64,000 bases of DNA from Hormiphora californensis (lineage: Eukaryota > Ctenophora > Tentaculata > Cydippida > Pleurobrachiidae), in assembly GCA_020137815.1 (NCBI GenBank), contig CM035355.1, positions 2,800,231-2,864,230 on the forward strand, given 5' to 3'. This document shows, piece by piece, positions 33,019-43,543 of the stretch (position 1 is its first letter; every line of letters starts with the position of its first letter). The notes under the pieces were generated by a model. It was not told the origin of the DNA and ran no database searches. It was given only the letters and a program-made list of their open reading frames with translations. Both the position numbers and the translations under genes were made by a program.

Positions 33019-33655
33019 CTGGGTGTTCATTTTGGATCTTTACAAGCGTTGGCCTTCACCCAGAAAAAAGTTGACAAGATTAGGTCATGAAACTTCATAC
33101 TTGGACCATTCTATACCCTCATTCAAGGTTCCTGGGGGTTTTGGAGCTCTAGCACCCCGGGAAGTGTGTTTTTGGCATCAAAACTACCAGAAGGAATGTT
33201 TTGCTGGTGCTGAGACTTTGCTAAAATGTTCTTTGGGTATTTTCTATGTCAATCCTAAAGTTTCATAGAGATTGGATGTGTTTTTCGGACTCAAAATTTC
33301 GATAAAAGTGGCTGGAAAGGCTCGAAAACGGCTCAAAAACGGCTAAAATTGAGTCTTTCCAGCCACTTTTTACGAAATTTTGAGTCTGAAAAACACATCC
33401 AATCTCTATGAAACTTTAGGATTGACATAGAAAATACCCAAAAAACATTTTAGCTAAGTCTCAGCACCAGCAAAACATTCCTTCTGGTAGTTTTGATGCC
33501 AAAAACACACTTCCCAGGGTCCTAAAGCTCCAAAACCCCCAGGAACCTTGAATGAGGGTATAGAATAGTCCAAGTATGAAGTTTCATGACCTAATCTTGT
33601 CAACTTTTTTCTGGGTGAAGCCCAACGCTTGTAAAGATCCAAAATGAACACCCTG
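33019..33655. mobile_element. 637-bp near-complete palindromic (foldback) element, mariner-like ends
   Basis: The two halves are near-perfect inverted copies over the whole length. Ends are C(T/A)GGGTGTTCATTTTGGAT with flanking TA (33017-33018, 33656-33657). The CAGGGTG ends recall the MITE at 17840. Each arm holds the same open frame reading inward from its end; both are a by-product of the palindrome. Confidence 0.88.
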
Positions 33656-33734
33656 TATTATATCTCGATTCTCTCCGATTGTCTCTGTATTTCTCTCTGT
33701 ATCTCCCTATCTCTATTTCTCTCTCACCATCCAC

Positions 33735-33758
33735 TCTCTTTCTCTCTCTCTCCCCCCC

Positions 33759-33821
<63 letters not shown>
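33735..33821. repeat. (CT)n microsatellite
   Basis: Pyrimidine tract, mostly pure CT, ending in CTCAG-like sequence upstream of an exon-like frame. Confidence 0.9.
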
Positions 33822-33845
33822 CTCCCTCACCACTGTATTCTTTCA

Positions 33846-34172
33846 GGAAAACTCATCACAGAACGGCGCTCAGTTGGAACGGCCGGAATACCTGGGTGGA
33901 AGGGTAAAATATCTGCAATGATAGGTGTATCCTGCTTCTCAAAGATCCCTTTCGGAGTTATGGACTCTCTAAACGAGAAGCCTGTGATCTCCAAGTGTTC
34001 CAGAGTGGGTGCTGCTGCTGATGGAAAAGTGAGACCTGTCGTTGTCTCTCTGAACTCCAGGGAAACTCTGATTTCTCTTCTGAGGAAGGCAAGGGAGCTC
34101 AAGACTACTACGGCCTACTCCAAGGTGTTTCTGGAGCCTGATCGGACTCTAGAGTCTAGAGCAGAGGGTTGA
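33846..34172 (+). pseudogene. LINE ORF1-like fragment
   Basis: A plus-strand frame open from about 33846 to the stop at 34172 (roughly 108 codons; first ATG at 33918). The C-terminal part (KVRPVVVSLNSRETLISLLRKARELK, then VFLEPDRTLESRAE) has the look of the RNA-binding-like region in LINE ORF1 proteins: 'RPV.V.L.S...ir.lLrkAk.Lk......VylapDrT.eer'. No flanking reverse transcriptase was found, so it is most likely a remnant. An expressed small gene or terminal exon is possible, since a TTTCAG acceptor precedes the frame at about 33846. Confidence 0.45.
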
Positions 34173-34499
34173 GAGAAAGAGAACATTAAAGACATTGAGT
34201 GAGTTGAGAAGGTCGCATCCTGAGGGACGCTATGTGATTAGGGGTGGAGTAATACAGTGTGTGTAGGACTCTGGGTGTCGCCTGTCATAGCGGGACCATT
34301 CCTGTGTTGGCGAAGCCCTTGAATGAGTGTTTGAAATAATTGAACTTTCATTGTTTTCCGTACTCATTCCAAATGTTGACCCGAAATAGCAAGGAACAAT
34401 TATAATACCGCCAGAGTGACGTGGAAATTAAATATTTTTCCAGATAAAACTATGGGTGGGGTGAACAGTTTGATCAGCTGATTATACGGTACACAGTTA

Positions 34500-35215
34500 A
34501 TCACAACGGACCGTTTTATAATTATGCATGTGTGGATGTTATTAATTGTTTATATTTTTCGTCTATTTGAACAATGAACTGTGTACCATTTTATTATGTA
34601 TGTCAGTTTAAATTTTTGGTAAACAATTACAAAGAACAGTGTGGTTGAATCATTGAAACATGTTTGTAATTATCCCTCCTTTTCTCTCTCTCTCTCTCTC
34701 GCTCTCTTTCTCTCCCCTCTTACTCTTACTCTTTCCCTCTCTGTATACAAACATGTTTCATTTTGTGTTTAATATCGGAATACTGGAACTTGGAAATGGT
34801 CGTAAAATGAGGAAGAAATTCATTAACATGGTTACGGCACTTGTCAGCGCATTTCTCAGCTGTTTCCATGAGACCTCCTTCCTTTGTCCTTGAACAAGGT
34901 GTTCTGATTGCCGCGCACGGTACATATTGGTGCGCGCGGTATAAAAGTACAGATGAAAGTCAAAAGATGACAGCATTCGAAAAGTACACTATTTAGTGGT
35001 TTTGGCGGGTATTTGGCCCATGTTCAAAAAACCTAATTTAGAACCAATTTTATCCAAATTTTTTACTGTATCTTGTTTGCAGAGTAATTTAGAACACTAT
35101 GCTTTTTACTAGACTCAAATCCGATGTTTCAATCAAGAATAAGAGACATTTAAGTAGTTTGACTGGCAATTAAGACTTAATTGGCTTTTATTGGCCAATT
35201 AACCCAGGCACGCGT
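34500..35215. repeat. Dispersed repeat family, copy B
   Basis: Matches 2641-3290 in the same order and orientation, including AAATGAGGAAGAAATT and GACTCAAATCCGATG segments. No coding frame is shared. Confidence 0.7.
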
Positions 35216-36159
35216 ATATTTCTTGTAATGTACATGACTAAGGGACAATTAATTAACTATTTCCAATCATAAAAAAGGGGGGTGAAATCCGTGCCTGGAT
35301 CAGATTAGGGTCCCTACTACAAGCTCATCAGCTGTTTTTAAAAAATAATGTCCATTTTTTTTTCAACTGTTCACCCCTTGGAATGCGCTGCAGCCGCCTC
35401 ATGCGCGCACCCCCGCAACGAGGGGACTGAAGGGAATGCCGCGCGCGCGTTTGGCCTGAGCTCAGGACGGGCCCGGCTGGGTCGAAGATAACTTTGCGAG
35501 CGAAAAAACGGCGGTGCTTATAACTTTGGCCCCTGAAGTCCGTTTCACTTGATTCTTTCACTAGCTGTTAGATCTGACAATTATCTACCTTGCTGTTTTT
35601 GAGAGAAGTTAATTGGACTTCAGGAGCCTGAGCAATAGCCGTTCAAAGATTGGTTGTTTTCAAAAAGTGACGTCACAGATCCCTGCAGGGACACTTTGTT
35701 TCAAATTTGAATTAAAATCTCGAATTTTTTATTTTACCGCACTCGATTTTGCGGAGTTTGGTTCATATCTCCTGTTCCTGATAAGATAGAGACTTGAAAC
35801 CGGTTGCATTTGAAAGCTGTTATCTTCCTCTTTCCAACGCTACCAAAACGATTTTTGTACCTTAACTGGAACCGGAGATATGATTGATTATGTATTCCCC
35901 CCTAGCGCGGTATTCCCTCCAGGCCCCTTATATTATATTATAAGGGGCCTGCAACGTATGCCAAGTTCACCCCCCAAAGTCGTGCGCGGAATTGTTTTGC
36001 GCGTCTATCACATGTTAACGTGTAGCGCGCGCAGCGTAAATTAAAATATTGCACGCGCACGAGTTGGAGGGTGAACAGTTGAATAAAAATGGACTTTAAC
36101 CAAGATGGCCGATTTTTGTTTTTTGCCTCGTTTGTTCGGAAAACGTTAAAATCTAAGTA
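35216..36159. other. Intergenic, no gene recognised; one perfect palindrome
   Basis: CAGGCCCCTTATATTA and its complement form a 32-base palindrome at 35920-35951. GC-rich CpG patches occur at 35390-35470 and 35980-36060. Nothing else was recognised. Confidence 0.5.
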
Positions 36160-38424
36160 GGCCAGTCATATGACGTCGATATATCGCTGAAAAAGGAAGT
36201 AATTGATCTAAAAGCGATTCCACTTCCAGGGCCCTCCAATGGGTCTCTACAACCACCAAAAAAATTTACCGCGGGTACCGCGATGGAGAAATCGGTCATT
36301 TCCGGGTTTATTTTGCACCTGCATAAATATAGGCTAGGACGAATGCGATATACGGTAAAAACCGTCTTTGGAAACAAGTAGAAAAGAAATCAAGGGCACT
36401 AAAGTGTGTAGCGTCCTCGCATTAGTGGGGGTAGGTGCTGGAATTAAGTCTCTATCTTATCAGGTTAATTAGATAATTGGATAATTAGATGCGCACATAG
36501 CCGTTTTATGGTTATACGGTAAAAACCATCTTTGGAATGGAGTAGAGAAAAAACCGAGGGTACTAGAGTGATCAGCGTCCTCGAATTAGTGGGGGTAGGT
36601 ACCAAAATTAAGTTCCTATCTCATCGCGTTAATTAGATAATTGGATAATTAGGTATGCGCATAACCGTTTTTAGGTTACATGGCTATAGCCACTTAGGAA
36701 TGGTTTAGAGACTTTTCATTGGTGCCATTTTGTAGGGTGTCACACCACTTACCTGATTACCTCATTACTGATACATGATCAGTAAAGGGGTAATCAGTGA
36801 AGCCACCAAAAATTGGGTTCAGTGACCTGTAGACTGACGATATGAGACACGGGATCTCATCAGTGTACAAACCGAATACCCCCCCTAATTGACCTCTTAG
36901 CTGCTTCATGATCAGTTTTCCACACGAGATTTTATTTGTAGTAGATTTGATAAAAATACTATATTTTCAGACTATTGAACAATTTTGTTACAGAAATTAG
37001 CTCAATATCAAATAAATCTCCCTTGCAATATAAGTCAAATCGAATTTAAAAAAATGTAGTCCATGAAACTTCTCTCCTGCTAGAACTCGACAATATACTC
37101 CAAATAGTTCTTATTCAGTAGATGTTTACAAACGTCTCTTCATCAACAGTAGGAGACGATTCGATATAACTATCGGACAATGGTGGCGGGGGTAGAATGT
37201 TGGCTTCGGAGTCCGTAGATGTGTTAACGATGTCATTCAGTGAGGGCGGTGGTGGTAAGTTAGCAAACAAAGAAGACAAGCGATTTTGGTGGTAAGTCAT
37301 GATGACGAAAGTTAATGGTTTTCATACGATTTCGTCACACTTAAGTATACCCTTCTATTACATTCCATCATGCGACCCGATTTCATTGAGACAGGGTTCA
37401 ATGTGTTCATGATACTGGCGTGACAAGCTGTTCACGAGATGGAATATGAACGTGATTAAAAACTGATTAGTGATCAGCTAAAAGGTCAATCAGGGGGGTA
37501 TTCGGTTTGTACACTGATCAGATTCCGTGATCCGATCTGGTCACTAAACAGGTCACTGAACCCAATTTTTGGTTGCTTCACTGATAACCCCTTCACTGAT
37601 CATGTATCGGTAATGAGGTAATCAGGTAAGTGGTGTTCAATCATTTTGTAGGCAATAGCCAACTTATTGGGGGTCGACGTCGGACTTTTAAGCTCTATAT
37701 TCAACCGTTTAGCCGTTATTTGGCTTTAAAGGTGCTCAAAGTGAGCAAAAAAGCGGTAAAAAGACCGATTTTGAGCACCTTTAAAGCCATATAACGGCTA
37801 AATGGTTGAATATAGAGCTTAAAAGTCCGACGTCGACCCCCCATAACTTGGCTATTGCCTACAAAATGGCACCAATGAAAAGTCTCTAAACCATTCCTAA
37901 GTGGCTATAGCCATGTAACCTAAAAACGGTTATGCGCATACCTAATTATCCAATTATCTAATTAACGCGATGAGATAGGAACTTAATTTTGGTACCTACC
38001 CCCACTAATTCGAGGACGCTGATCACTCTAGTACCCTCGGTTTTTTCTCTACTCCATTCCAAAGATGGTTTTTACCGTATAACCATAAAACGGCTATGTG
38101 CACATCTAATTATCCAATTATCTAATTAACCTGATAAGATAGAGACTTAATTCCAGCACCTACCCCCACTAATGCGAGGACGCTACACACTTTAGTGCCC
38201 TTGATTTCTTTTCTACTAGTTTCCAAAGACGGTTTTTACCGTATATCGCATTCGTCCTAGGCTATATTTATGCAGGTGCAAAATAAACCCGGAAATGACC
38301 GATTTCTCCATCGCGGTACCCGCGGTAATTTTTTTTGGTGGTTGTAGAGACCCATTGGAGTGCCCTGGAAGTGGAATCGCTTTTAGATCAATTAGTTCCA
38401 TTTCACAACGTCATATGACTGGCC
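36160..38424. mobile_element. Large foldback element with a second element nested in it
   Basis: Inverted ends GGCCAGTCATATGACGT with TA on both sides (36158-36159, 38425-38426). Arms match over almost the full length and meet near 37750, at a hairpin built on GGTGCTCAAA and its complement. Subtracting the nested insert and its duplicate target leaves an original palindrome of about 1.35 kb. Each arm contains an internal direct duplication of about 155 bp (seen at 36360-36665 on the left). No transposase. Confidence 0.85.
36737..37641. mobile_element. Nested 905-bp foldback element with 11-bp target duplication
   Basis: CATTTTGTAGG occurs immediately before (36726-36736) and after (37642-37652) the insert and is part of the outer element's arm. 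The insert's ends are inverted repeats (ACACCACTTACCTGATTACC) extending about 200 bp with some mismatches. A target duplication of 9-11 bp with long inverted ends suggests a Mutator-like transposon. A 61-codon proline-rich frame (LPPPPSLNDIV..LPPPPLSDSY) lies on the minus strand at 37300-37115, outside the arms; its status is unknown. Confidence 0.82.
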
Positions 38425-38469
38425 TAAAGTGTTTTGAGTGTGAACTGCAGTTAACTGTGAGCAATCACG

Positions 38470-38560
38470 GTTGTTTAGGGTTAGGGCTAAAGTAGGGTTA
38501 GGTTTAGGGTTGGAATTAGGGTGTAAACTTGCCGGCAGATCGTAACGGCGCCCAGTTTGC
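38470..38560. repeat. Telomere-like tract with shared motif
   Basis: Degenerate TTAGGG-like units (TTTAGGGTTAGGGCTAAAG, GGGTTAGGTTTAGGGTT), then GCAGATCGTAACGGCGCCC. The arrangement parallels 7387-7570; the first part also matches 4697-4716. Confidence 0.65.
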
Positions 38561-38647
38561 TGCATGCTGCATTCCCCCGGATTTCGTCCCTACCCCTGCT
38601 TGACCTCCTCCCTCCCGCCCTTGGGGTAGTGGGATTAATCCCTTGGT

Positions 38648-38773
38648 ATGAATCATTCTACCGCACCCATGAACGAGGAGTTCCGCAAGGCTGATATCGC
38701 CCTGGCATGGTGTACCGCTCTGAGCCTAGGCAGTGTTGGACTCATATTCATGATCCGGCACTGTCTTGGCTAA
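38648..38773 (+). CDS. Candidate 41-codon single-pass membrane micro-ORF
   Basis: ATG at 38648 (alternative in-frame ATG at 38669 in better context) to TAA at 38771. The predicted peptide has a charged N-terminus (MNEEFRKAD) and one hydrophobic helix (about residues 17-36: ALAWCTALSLGSVGLIFMI) ending RHCLG, which would suit a small inner-membrane or ER protein. Codon choice is GC-rich at third positions, unlike the AT-rich surroundings. It lies 40 bases before the EEF2KMT start on the same strand, so it might also be an upstream ORF of that transcript. I do not recognise a family; it could be chance. Confidence 0.4.
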   Translation: MNHSTAPMNEEFRKADIALAWCTALSLGSVGLIFMIRHCLG

Positions 38774-38813
38774 GCAGTATACTTAGTGTTATTATTATTA
38801 TTACTAACTAGCC

Positions 38814-40732
38814 ATGTATACTGATAATTGTTCGAAAGACAGAGATCTGGATCAACTAAGTTCGCTGTACTTGGGAAACAGTCGTAATTGGCCCTGGCAC
38901 ATCGCTCTTTCGTATGTAAGTCTTGTCCATCTAAAATTACTCCTCTCACCCAAAATTACCCCTCCCACCACAAAGTAATGACATCAAGTAAAATACTAAA
39001 CGTCCTAAGTATTTCCCATTCAGTTGAAAGATTACGAGAACCAAAAGAGACTGTTTGACAAGGTAATACAATGATGATGAGTCTTCAAACATTGTACAAC
39101 AATACACTTCCACCCTCTAGACGATTGGTCATCCGTTATCCGAACAGTTTCCCCCTGCTGGTGATTTCCTTAACAATTTCATAAAGACGTGGATCAAAAA
39201 GGTGTGTACTCTTAACATACTTTGTAACTTGTAGTTATTAGGTCGTTCCAGAAAGGATTTCAATTTTCATAATTTTCATAAATCTTCTTGCTAGTTTTAA
39301 ACTCTTTCTAGAACGATCTAAAATAATGTGTAAGCGTCACTGTGTAAGCAACTTCAGCTATCGACAGTCATACCTCACGAGTAGTTCCACATCACTTGAC
39401 ACTATGTTTGAACAATTCAAAACATCACAGGTGGGAGATGGGGAAGTGCTGGAGGATGTGTTTGATAAAATGGGTGAATTACTCGCCAAACCAGTAACAA
39501 ATAAGGGATACCGAATCTACTCTTTTGTGAGTGTTGAAATATGTTATACAGCATACAAATTTGTATAGTTACTGTACAATTCCAAGTACACACACAGTTC
39601 CCTCTCTTGTTTATTTATACAGACCCCATGCAGTGTGTTAAATGTGTGTTACATGACACTGCACATATGTGTCTCATGTGTGTTACAAACAATGTGTGTG
39701 AATTACAGGACCATTGGAACACGTTTGTTGTGACGCATGAAACAGTGTCTATGTGCAGTAAAGGAACTACGGGTCTGCAGAGTTGGCAGGCCTGTTTTGT
39801 TGGGTGTTCCTGGGGAGCACAAAACAGGGAACTCTTTTCTGGAAAGTATGTTTTTAAAAACAATAAAAAGGCATCATATATTATTTTGAATACAATTAAT
39901 GTAAATCACGACATTTATTATTTTATCTCTATTTAGGCGTGTTGTTGAGTTGGGTTGTGGAGTGGGTCTACTTGGTGCCTCTCTGGCTTCCTTCTCTTCC
40001 CACGTCACGATGACAGACCACCACAATTCCGTCCTGAAAAGTGCTAAAAAGACGGTGGAAGTTAACAAATTGGGGAATGTTGATATTGTAGGGCTGGACT
40101 GGAGAGATCCAACAGATTTAGAGGAGTGTGACATTGTAGTAGCAGCTGGTTAGTACTTAGTAGTGGTACACTGCATCTTTATCTGTTCTACCACATGTAC
40201 ATCTGGCTATTTATCTCCACCCTCTCTCTCCACCCTCTCTCTCTCCACCCTCTCTCTCTCACCCTTCGTTTCTTTCCCTCTCACTCTCTATCCCCATTCC
40301 CACTCCTCTCTCCTTCTACAATCTACACTCGTATATAATAATTGCAACATATTCTTTCCAGATGTGGTGTTTGACCCAGCGTTACTTCCCCACCTTTGCA
40401 AAACAATTAGACTCCTACTAAAAAGGTTGGTATCTTCTCTTATTTCAAGTTGCTTTTACCATGACTTTCGGAATCCCCCCGGTATCTTCTCTCGTATTTC
40501 AAGTTCATGTTCCAAGCAGTGAAATCTAACCCCCACTTCCTCCCTCTCTCCTAGGCCAGATAACGTTTGTTTTCTCTTCTCCACCGTCCGCAACTCCGCA
40601 ACCTATGAGTGTATGTTACAGTGTTTATCCCAGTCGGAACTAAAGTATGAAACTGTGGATATGACTTCAGTTGAGCACTATTTAGTTAAGAGTGTTAGCG
40701 ATGTTAGGTTGTTGAAAATCACAACGGGTTAA
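38814..40732 (+). CDS. EEF2KMT: EEF2KMT (FAM86), eEF2-lysine methyltransferase
   Basis: Eight phase-consistent exons: 38814-38915, 39024-39062, 39121-39201, 39431-39526, 39709-39845, 39937-40148, 40362-40425 and 40555-40732, giving 909 bases or 302 residues with stop TAA at 40730. The N-terminal FAM86 helical domain is visible (WPWHIALSYL..QKRLFDKTIGHPLSEQFPPAGDFLNNFIK). A class I methyltransferase fold follows, with SKGTTGLQSWQA, the SAM-binding motif VVELGCGVGLLGASLAS, VTMTDHH and DIVVAADVVFDP (family motif DVV.AADV, cf. human DVVIAADVLYCP). EEF2KMT trimethylates a lysine of elongation factor 2 in the cytosol. Length is close to human (about 330). A small inverted repeat of about 80 bases (GGTCGTTCCAGAAAG..TTTCTAGAACGATC) lies in intron 3. 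HSBP1 starts 277 bases downstream. Confidence 0.9.
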
Positions 40733-41009
40733 GAAGCAGAGCGGTTTTAATTTTGCTACTTTTTATTTTGACAGTACATTTTTTAGTATTTTGACAAAAA
40801 GCCAAACTTTCAAAAGCTACGACTTTCCTTTTTTGCCATCTTTATTCAGATTCAATTCTCATGCATATATTCCTTTCCTCTTTTGTCAAAGTTTCTTCCC
40901 ACATTTTCCTCATTTTACTCTGACTCTAACACAATAGACATGCATTCAAAACATGTGTCTCTTCTTGATATCTAACATTCCATATAGTGACCACTAGCAC
41001 TGAGAAATA

Positions 41010-41327
41010 ATGGCTGATGTTGATAGTAAGAAACTGGAGAGTAAGAACGTACAAGATCTGACTTTGGTGGTGAATAAACTTCTAACTGATATGGTAGGTA
41101 TATTAGGCTCACACAGACAATCGTATATTATCTTGTGTTGTTCATAATTCATTTCCGTTTTTAATCTATTGAGCCATGTTTACATCTTTTTGTAACTGGT
41201 AAATTAGCCTTCTCTTGGCTGTTAACATGTTGTAACAGCAGTTGTGTATTCCATGAGGGGGATGGTGTAGAAAGGAAGGGAGTAAAGAAAGGGAGAGAGA
41301 TATAATATGAGGAGATGGGGTTGAATT

Positions 41328-41377
<50 letters not shown>

Positions 41378-41796
41378 AACAATAAATGTCCATGTGATAA
41401 TATCACATGATATCACAGTGATATCATTTTGTAGCACTCGGGTTATACGCAGTGCTACCTGCTTTGTCTTGTTCTGTAGGGTATTATGATTAGACTGTGG
41501 CAAATATCTTTTGTGAGGTCTAGGTTGACTTTCAGGCGACAACACAAGAGTTATAGAGCTTAGTGTGTGGTAGTATGTTCTCATTTCTGTATTCTTTCCT
41601 TCTCTGGTATTCTGTAATCCATTCCAATGTTTTGTTTGTCCCTTGTTAACTCCCTTCCTCTTGTTTTCAGCAAGGGAAGTTCCAGGTCATGTCGGACCAG
41701 ATTATTGGCCGAATTGACGAGATGGGAACCCGACTTGATGAACTGGAGAGGAATGTTGGGGAGCTCATGCAGCAGAGTGGCATCGAGGATTCTTAG
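41010..41796 (+). CDS. HSBP1: HSBP1, heat shock factor-binding protein 1
   Basis: Two exons, 41010-41093 and 41671-41796, join in phase to give 69 residues. The product is the small trimeric coiled coil that binds HSF1: [15 protein letters not shown] then [21 protein letters not shown] and [16 protein letters not shown]. It matches human HSBP1 closely throughout the heptad region, and the short acidic C-terminus (IEDS) replaces the longer vertebrate tail. The intron contains a (GA)n tract at 41335-41372. Upstream spacing from EEF2KMT is only 277 bases, so the promoter must be short or shared. HSBP1 attenuates the heat-shock response and, together with the WASH complex, has a reported role in its assembly. 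Confidence 0.95.
41335..41372. repeat. (GA)n microsatellite
   Basis: Pure GA run inside the single HSBP1 intron. Confidence 0.95.
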
Positions 41797-42232
41797 AACA
41801 TGATTATCTTGTTGGGAGAGAGACTTTTCAGATTTGGGAGTATATTTAGTGGAACACACGAGTAAAAAAGGGGATCAGACTTATGTCAGACAAGTAGATG
41901 TGTTTTATTGGACGTGTGCGAGTTACATTTTGTGTGGGAAGAGAGTAGTACTAGTATTTGTGTGAAGAGTGGGAAGAGATTATTGACACATCATATCTTG
42001 TACAGTGCTATAAGTTGTATACAGTTTACCTATTTACTAAAGTGAGTCGTAGTTCCCAGTCCGTCATTGTCCAATCCCCCTAGATGTAATCCATTGTCCA
42101 ATCCCCTTAGATCATAGATGTAACCCATTTTTAATTTCCCTTATTCCTTAGATGTAACCCATTTTGCATCACATTTCAACTCCTTTCCTAATTCCTTTCT
42201 AACTAATCCCAACACTTCTTCTAGCCAGCACC

Positions 42233-43047
42233 ATGGATATGATATTAGTAAAATCTAAATCTGGTATGAGGATGGTGGATAGGAATGGTCAGAAGAACTT
42301 CCTAGACGCCGATGAACCCGCCTGGGCCATGGACTCCCTATTTCGGGCATGCCCAGCCTGTAATGTCTCTTTTGATATGTTCACACGGAAACACCACTGT
42401 AGGAGATGCGGTGGAATCTTCTGTGGGAAATGCGTCACTGAACGAGTGATACCGCGGAGGTTACGATTTATTGATCCTGTCAAGATGTGCAGTAAGTGTC
42501 AGAAGATTAGTCGGTGGGAGAACGATTATTTTGATAATTACCAGCCCAAGATGAGAAAGGGGGAGGAGGTGGAGGTTGAGGGCGGGGAGGGGAGGAAGAG
42601 AGGTGTTGTTGGGATACCTGGTGATGGGGCCATCCTCAATATCTCATATCCTGAGGGCCCTGCCATACCAATCTTATTGGATGAGGTACGTTGTTGTTGA
42701 TAGGGAAGGGGGTTTGTATGTTGTTCTTCTCTGTTGCTTTTTTTCAATATTTCCATATAATACTGTGAAAGCCCCATTGTGAGCCAAACTAATCTGCTCA
42801 TAAATACAAAAACACCCCAGCCCTAATACCACCTTCATTCCAGGTGACCAGCTTTGCAGTAACAGCAGAAGGGCCAGATGGAACACACGCCATATCTCTC
42901 GACGTGTTTGGGGGCCGTTCTCTAGTCCTCCACAAAACAGAAAACCCAGAGTCTGTAAAACTGCTATCCGGGTTAAGAAAGGTGCTCAGGATGTCTGCAA
43001 AACCAAGTCACCAACGGGCCGGACCCACTGGTAATGATGCCAGTTAG
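42233..43047 (+). CDS. ZFYVE21: ZFYVE21, FYVE-domain protein
   Basis: Two exons, 42233-42685 and 42844-43047, joined in phase (218 residues; human about 234). Residues 1-14 (ILVKSKSGMRMV) match the characteristic N-terminus of ZFYVE21. The FYVE zinc finger spans about residues 38-92, with eight zinc-binding cysteines (C40, C43, C56, C59, C64, C67, C86, C89) and the PI3P-binding RKHHCR motif at 52-57. The C-terminal region (from about residue 125: GAILNISYPEGPAIPILLDEV..HAISLDVFGG) corresponds to the PH-like domain of this family. ZFYVE21 localises to endosomes and focal adhesions and promotes adhesion turnover and Akt signalling. An acidic/glycine loop (EEVEVEGGEGRKRG) is inserted between the two domains. 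It sits 436 bases after HSBP1. Confidence 0.92.
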
Positions 43048-43543
43048 TGGGAGATAATGGTACTAATCAGTGTACTGATTAATGTGTAACAGCTCGGGCC
43101 GGGACTTTTGAGAAGTAACAGCGCCTAAAAGGACTATAAGGGACTTGAGAAATGTTAAACAGACAATTAAAATTGACCCCTCGATTTATTGACGTGATCA
43201 CTCACCCGTTTCACCTTCTAAATGTTATTTTGTGACGAATGAGAAAAGCAATGTTTAAAATTTATCACATTCATCTTTCTGTTGTTGATTTTGTAGTTAA
43301 AATTTGTTTTTAGTACCAAGTTACTTGTGTTACTAGTCGGGACCAATATGTCAGTGTGCGGCCGAATGCGGGTAATATTGTTACTTGGAAAGAACATAAT
43401 CTCACTCTTTTTGTTGACTTATTGGTCCCCTACCATCAACCATGTCTCCACTTCTCGATTTGCTGCAGTAATTTATCCAACTACTAACTTTGTCCCGCCC
43501 CAGGAAATGTCTAGAAAAGGGAGGCTAAAATGACGCCCCAAAA

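Noticed and set aside
33023-33651. Two similar frames of 65-81 codons (MFILDLYKRW..)
   Set aside because: They are the same sequence seen in the two arms of a palindromic element, not a gene pair.
38571-38773. Small nuclear or other structured RNA gene
   Set aside because: I compared the stretch by eye with U1, U2, U4 and 5S features and found no conserved core; only the micro-ORF could be supported, weakly.
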